Assembly: GCA_947463775.1 (NCBI GenBank)
Contig: CANHVD010000428.1
Span: forward strand, 1 to 5,608
Reading direction: 5' to 3'
DNA: 5,608 nt
Origin: Planctomycetaceae bacterium
Lineage (GTDB): Bacteria > Planctomycetota > Planctomycetia > Planctomycetales > Planctomycetaceae
Shown one piece after another: positions 4,442-5,608 of this stretch (position 1 is its first letter; each line of letters begins with the position of its first letter). The position numbers and the translations under genes were made by a program. Under the pieces are notes generated by a model. It worked only from the letters and a program-made list of their open reading frames with translations. It searched no databases and was not told the origin of the DNA.

Positions 4442-5608
4442 TCACCGGATCGGTGGAATGACCGGCAATGATGACTTCTGCGAACATGCGGCCGGAAGCG
4501 ATTTTGAAGACGCACCGTTCGCCGGAATCGTCCACAGGGCTTCCCAGTCACTCCAGTGTGTGTTTGATTCGGAGAACACAACGGCTTCACGCTCTGCGGA
4601 GTTGATTCCTGCAGCCGATGCTTCCGACGACGGCACTGGTCGAATCGGACCTGTGCGGTTCAGATCCACCTGCAATTCATAGCTGAACATACCATTCGGC
4701 CAGATGGCGAGACCTTCCGCATTGATGTCGTAGGGATGATTGTGAATGAAGTTTGTTTCAAGCTGCTCTCGAACAAGATCGATCCCCCCCTTGCGATAGA
4801 ATCCTTCGATCGCATTCTGAAACGATCTGAGCTGATCGGCCGAAGCAAATCGCAGCCAGCCCGTTTCGTGAATCGACGCCACCACCCAACTGCTCTGCTC
4901 CTGAAACAACATTACAACGGGAGTTTCGCCGAGCAGTGAACATTCAATCTCCACAGAGAAACTATTCGACGCGGCGTGAATGTGTCCACAACGAAGTCCC
5001 GTCCCGGACCAGACCGGACAGAGCTCCAGCAGCCGAATCAGATCGCGTTCCACAAAACTGCGAATCGCCGTTTCCACATGCTCCAGCCGACCTCGTGCGG
5101 CGCGGCGTGCACTGAAGCGTTTGAATGACGCCGACTGATGTTCGAGCCGACGCAATCGCCTGAACAACTTCGGCAAAGTGCCCGAGTGAAACCCGGGCCG
5201 TAACAGCCTTGCGACGGTTTCTCCGTGACTTCCAACAGGAACCGGCGTCAGATTCTCTTTACGGTTCGCCAGATACAGTCGCCAGTTTTCTTTCAGTTCC
5301 CAGACGGCAAAACCAAAGATCCCGGGGATGAAGAAGATATTAAACCAGGTCACGGATCGAGCCAGCGCGGTACCAAGATAGGGGCTGAGCACATCGACCA
5401 TGCTGCCTTCCAGATAGATCAATCCCGGCAAGATCATTTTGTGCGCTACGGTCACCACGGGAAAATGCTTGACCGGGTGAAAAGTCGGCTCGATCAATAG
5501 GTTCACGTAGATACGAATCAGGAAGGATGCGAACGACCAGATTACTCCCAGAACCGCTTTGACGACAATCGACAACCAGCTTTCATCGCTATGAAATCGC
5601 AACCACTC
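4442..5608 (-). CDS. Conserved planctomycete-type membrane protein of unknown function, N-terminus outside window
   Basis: The frame is open to the right edge (389 codons including the stop), so the true start lies outside; the TTG at 5602 is not a convincing start. Numbering from that TTG, hydrophobic segments lie at about 11-37, 48-64 and 83-102. The middle part contains WELKENWRLY (101-110), NLTPVPVGSHGET and LLRPGFHSGTLPKLFRRLRR (133-152), a strongly basic stretch likely on the cytoplasmic side. A soluble C-terminal part follows, with VEIECSLLGE, FQEQSSWVVASI, GGIDLVREQ, YDINAEGLAIWP and a terminal HWSDWEALW. I recognise this pattern as a conserved planctomycete protein but know no function, and no catalytic motif is evident. 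The ending is Ser/Ala-rich and low in complexity, stopping at TGA 4442-4444. It ends convergently against the second transposase remnant. Confidence 0.8.
   Translation of the reverse strand, partial: EWLRFHSDESWLSIVVKAVLGVIWSFASFLIRIYVNLLIEPTFHPVKHFPVVTVAHKMILPGLIYLEGSMVDVLSPYLGTALARSVTWFNIFFIPGIFGFAVWELKENWRLYLANRKENLTPVPVGSHGETVARLLRPGFHSGTLPKLFRRLRRLEHQSASFKRFSARRAARGRLEHVETAIRSFVERDLIRLLELCPVWSGTGLRCGHIHAASNSFSVEIECSLLGETPVVMLFQEQSSWVVASIHETGWLRFASADQLRSFQNAIEGFYRKGGIDLVREQLETNFIHNHPYDINAEGLAIWPNGMFSYELQVDLNRTGPIRPVPSSEASAAGINSAEREAVVFSESNTHWSDWEALWTIPANGASSKSLPAACSQKSSLPVIPPIR

Overview
The window looks like chromosome from a planctomycete (Planctomycetia; the genus cannot be fixed from the sequence). 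The reasons are moderate GC, a RedB-type thioredoxin-like protein of the kind common in that phylum, a conserved planctomycete-type membrane protein, and two decayed Y1/RAYT-family transposase tails, one of them beside palindromic REP-like repeats. All four confident protein genes read on the minus strand. The two transposase remnants read on the plus strand. I saw no tRNA, rRNA, CRISPR array or complete insertion sequence.

Layout, left to right. Positions 1-879 (-) hold an exported beta-propeller protein cut by the left edge. Positions 880-1236 are noncoding; they carry three GC-rich hairpins in REP/BIME-like arrangement (about 1139-1224). Positions 1237-1576 (+) are the C-terminal tail of a REP-associated transposase, broken by an apparent one-base insertion. 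Positions 1592-2872 (-) encode a multi-pass chemoreceptor (methyl-accepting chemotaxis protein). Nine bases separate it from the upstream gene at 2882-3550 (-), a membrane-anchored RedB-type thioredoxin-like protein. A doubtful 83-codon reading frame overlaps the start of that gene by ATGA. Positions 3919-4289 (+) are a second transposase-family tail, from a different subfamily, also with an apparent one-base frameshift. Positions 4290-4441 contain a perfect 10-bp inverted repeat. Positions 4442-5608 (-) hold a conserved membrane protein whose start lies beyond the right edge.

How the parts fit. The RedB-like protein and the chemoreceptor are spaced like an operon. I infer that a cysteine-rich, membrane-facing redox protein is made together with a receptor whose sensor is a bundle of membrane helices with conserved-looking histidines. 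A redox- or metal-responsive signalling pair is a reasonable hypothesis, but the sequence does not prove it. The two transposase tails bracket this pair in the same orientation. They and the REP-like hairpins look like debris of mobile-element activity, and one tail may now supply the transcription terminator of the chemoreceptor gene. The flanking propeller and membrane-protein genes have no evident functional link to the pair.
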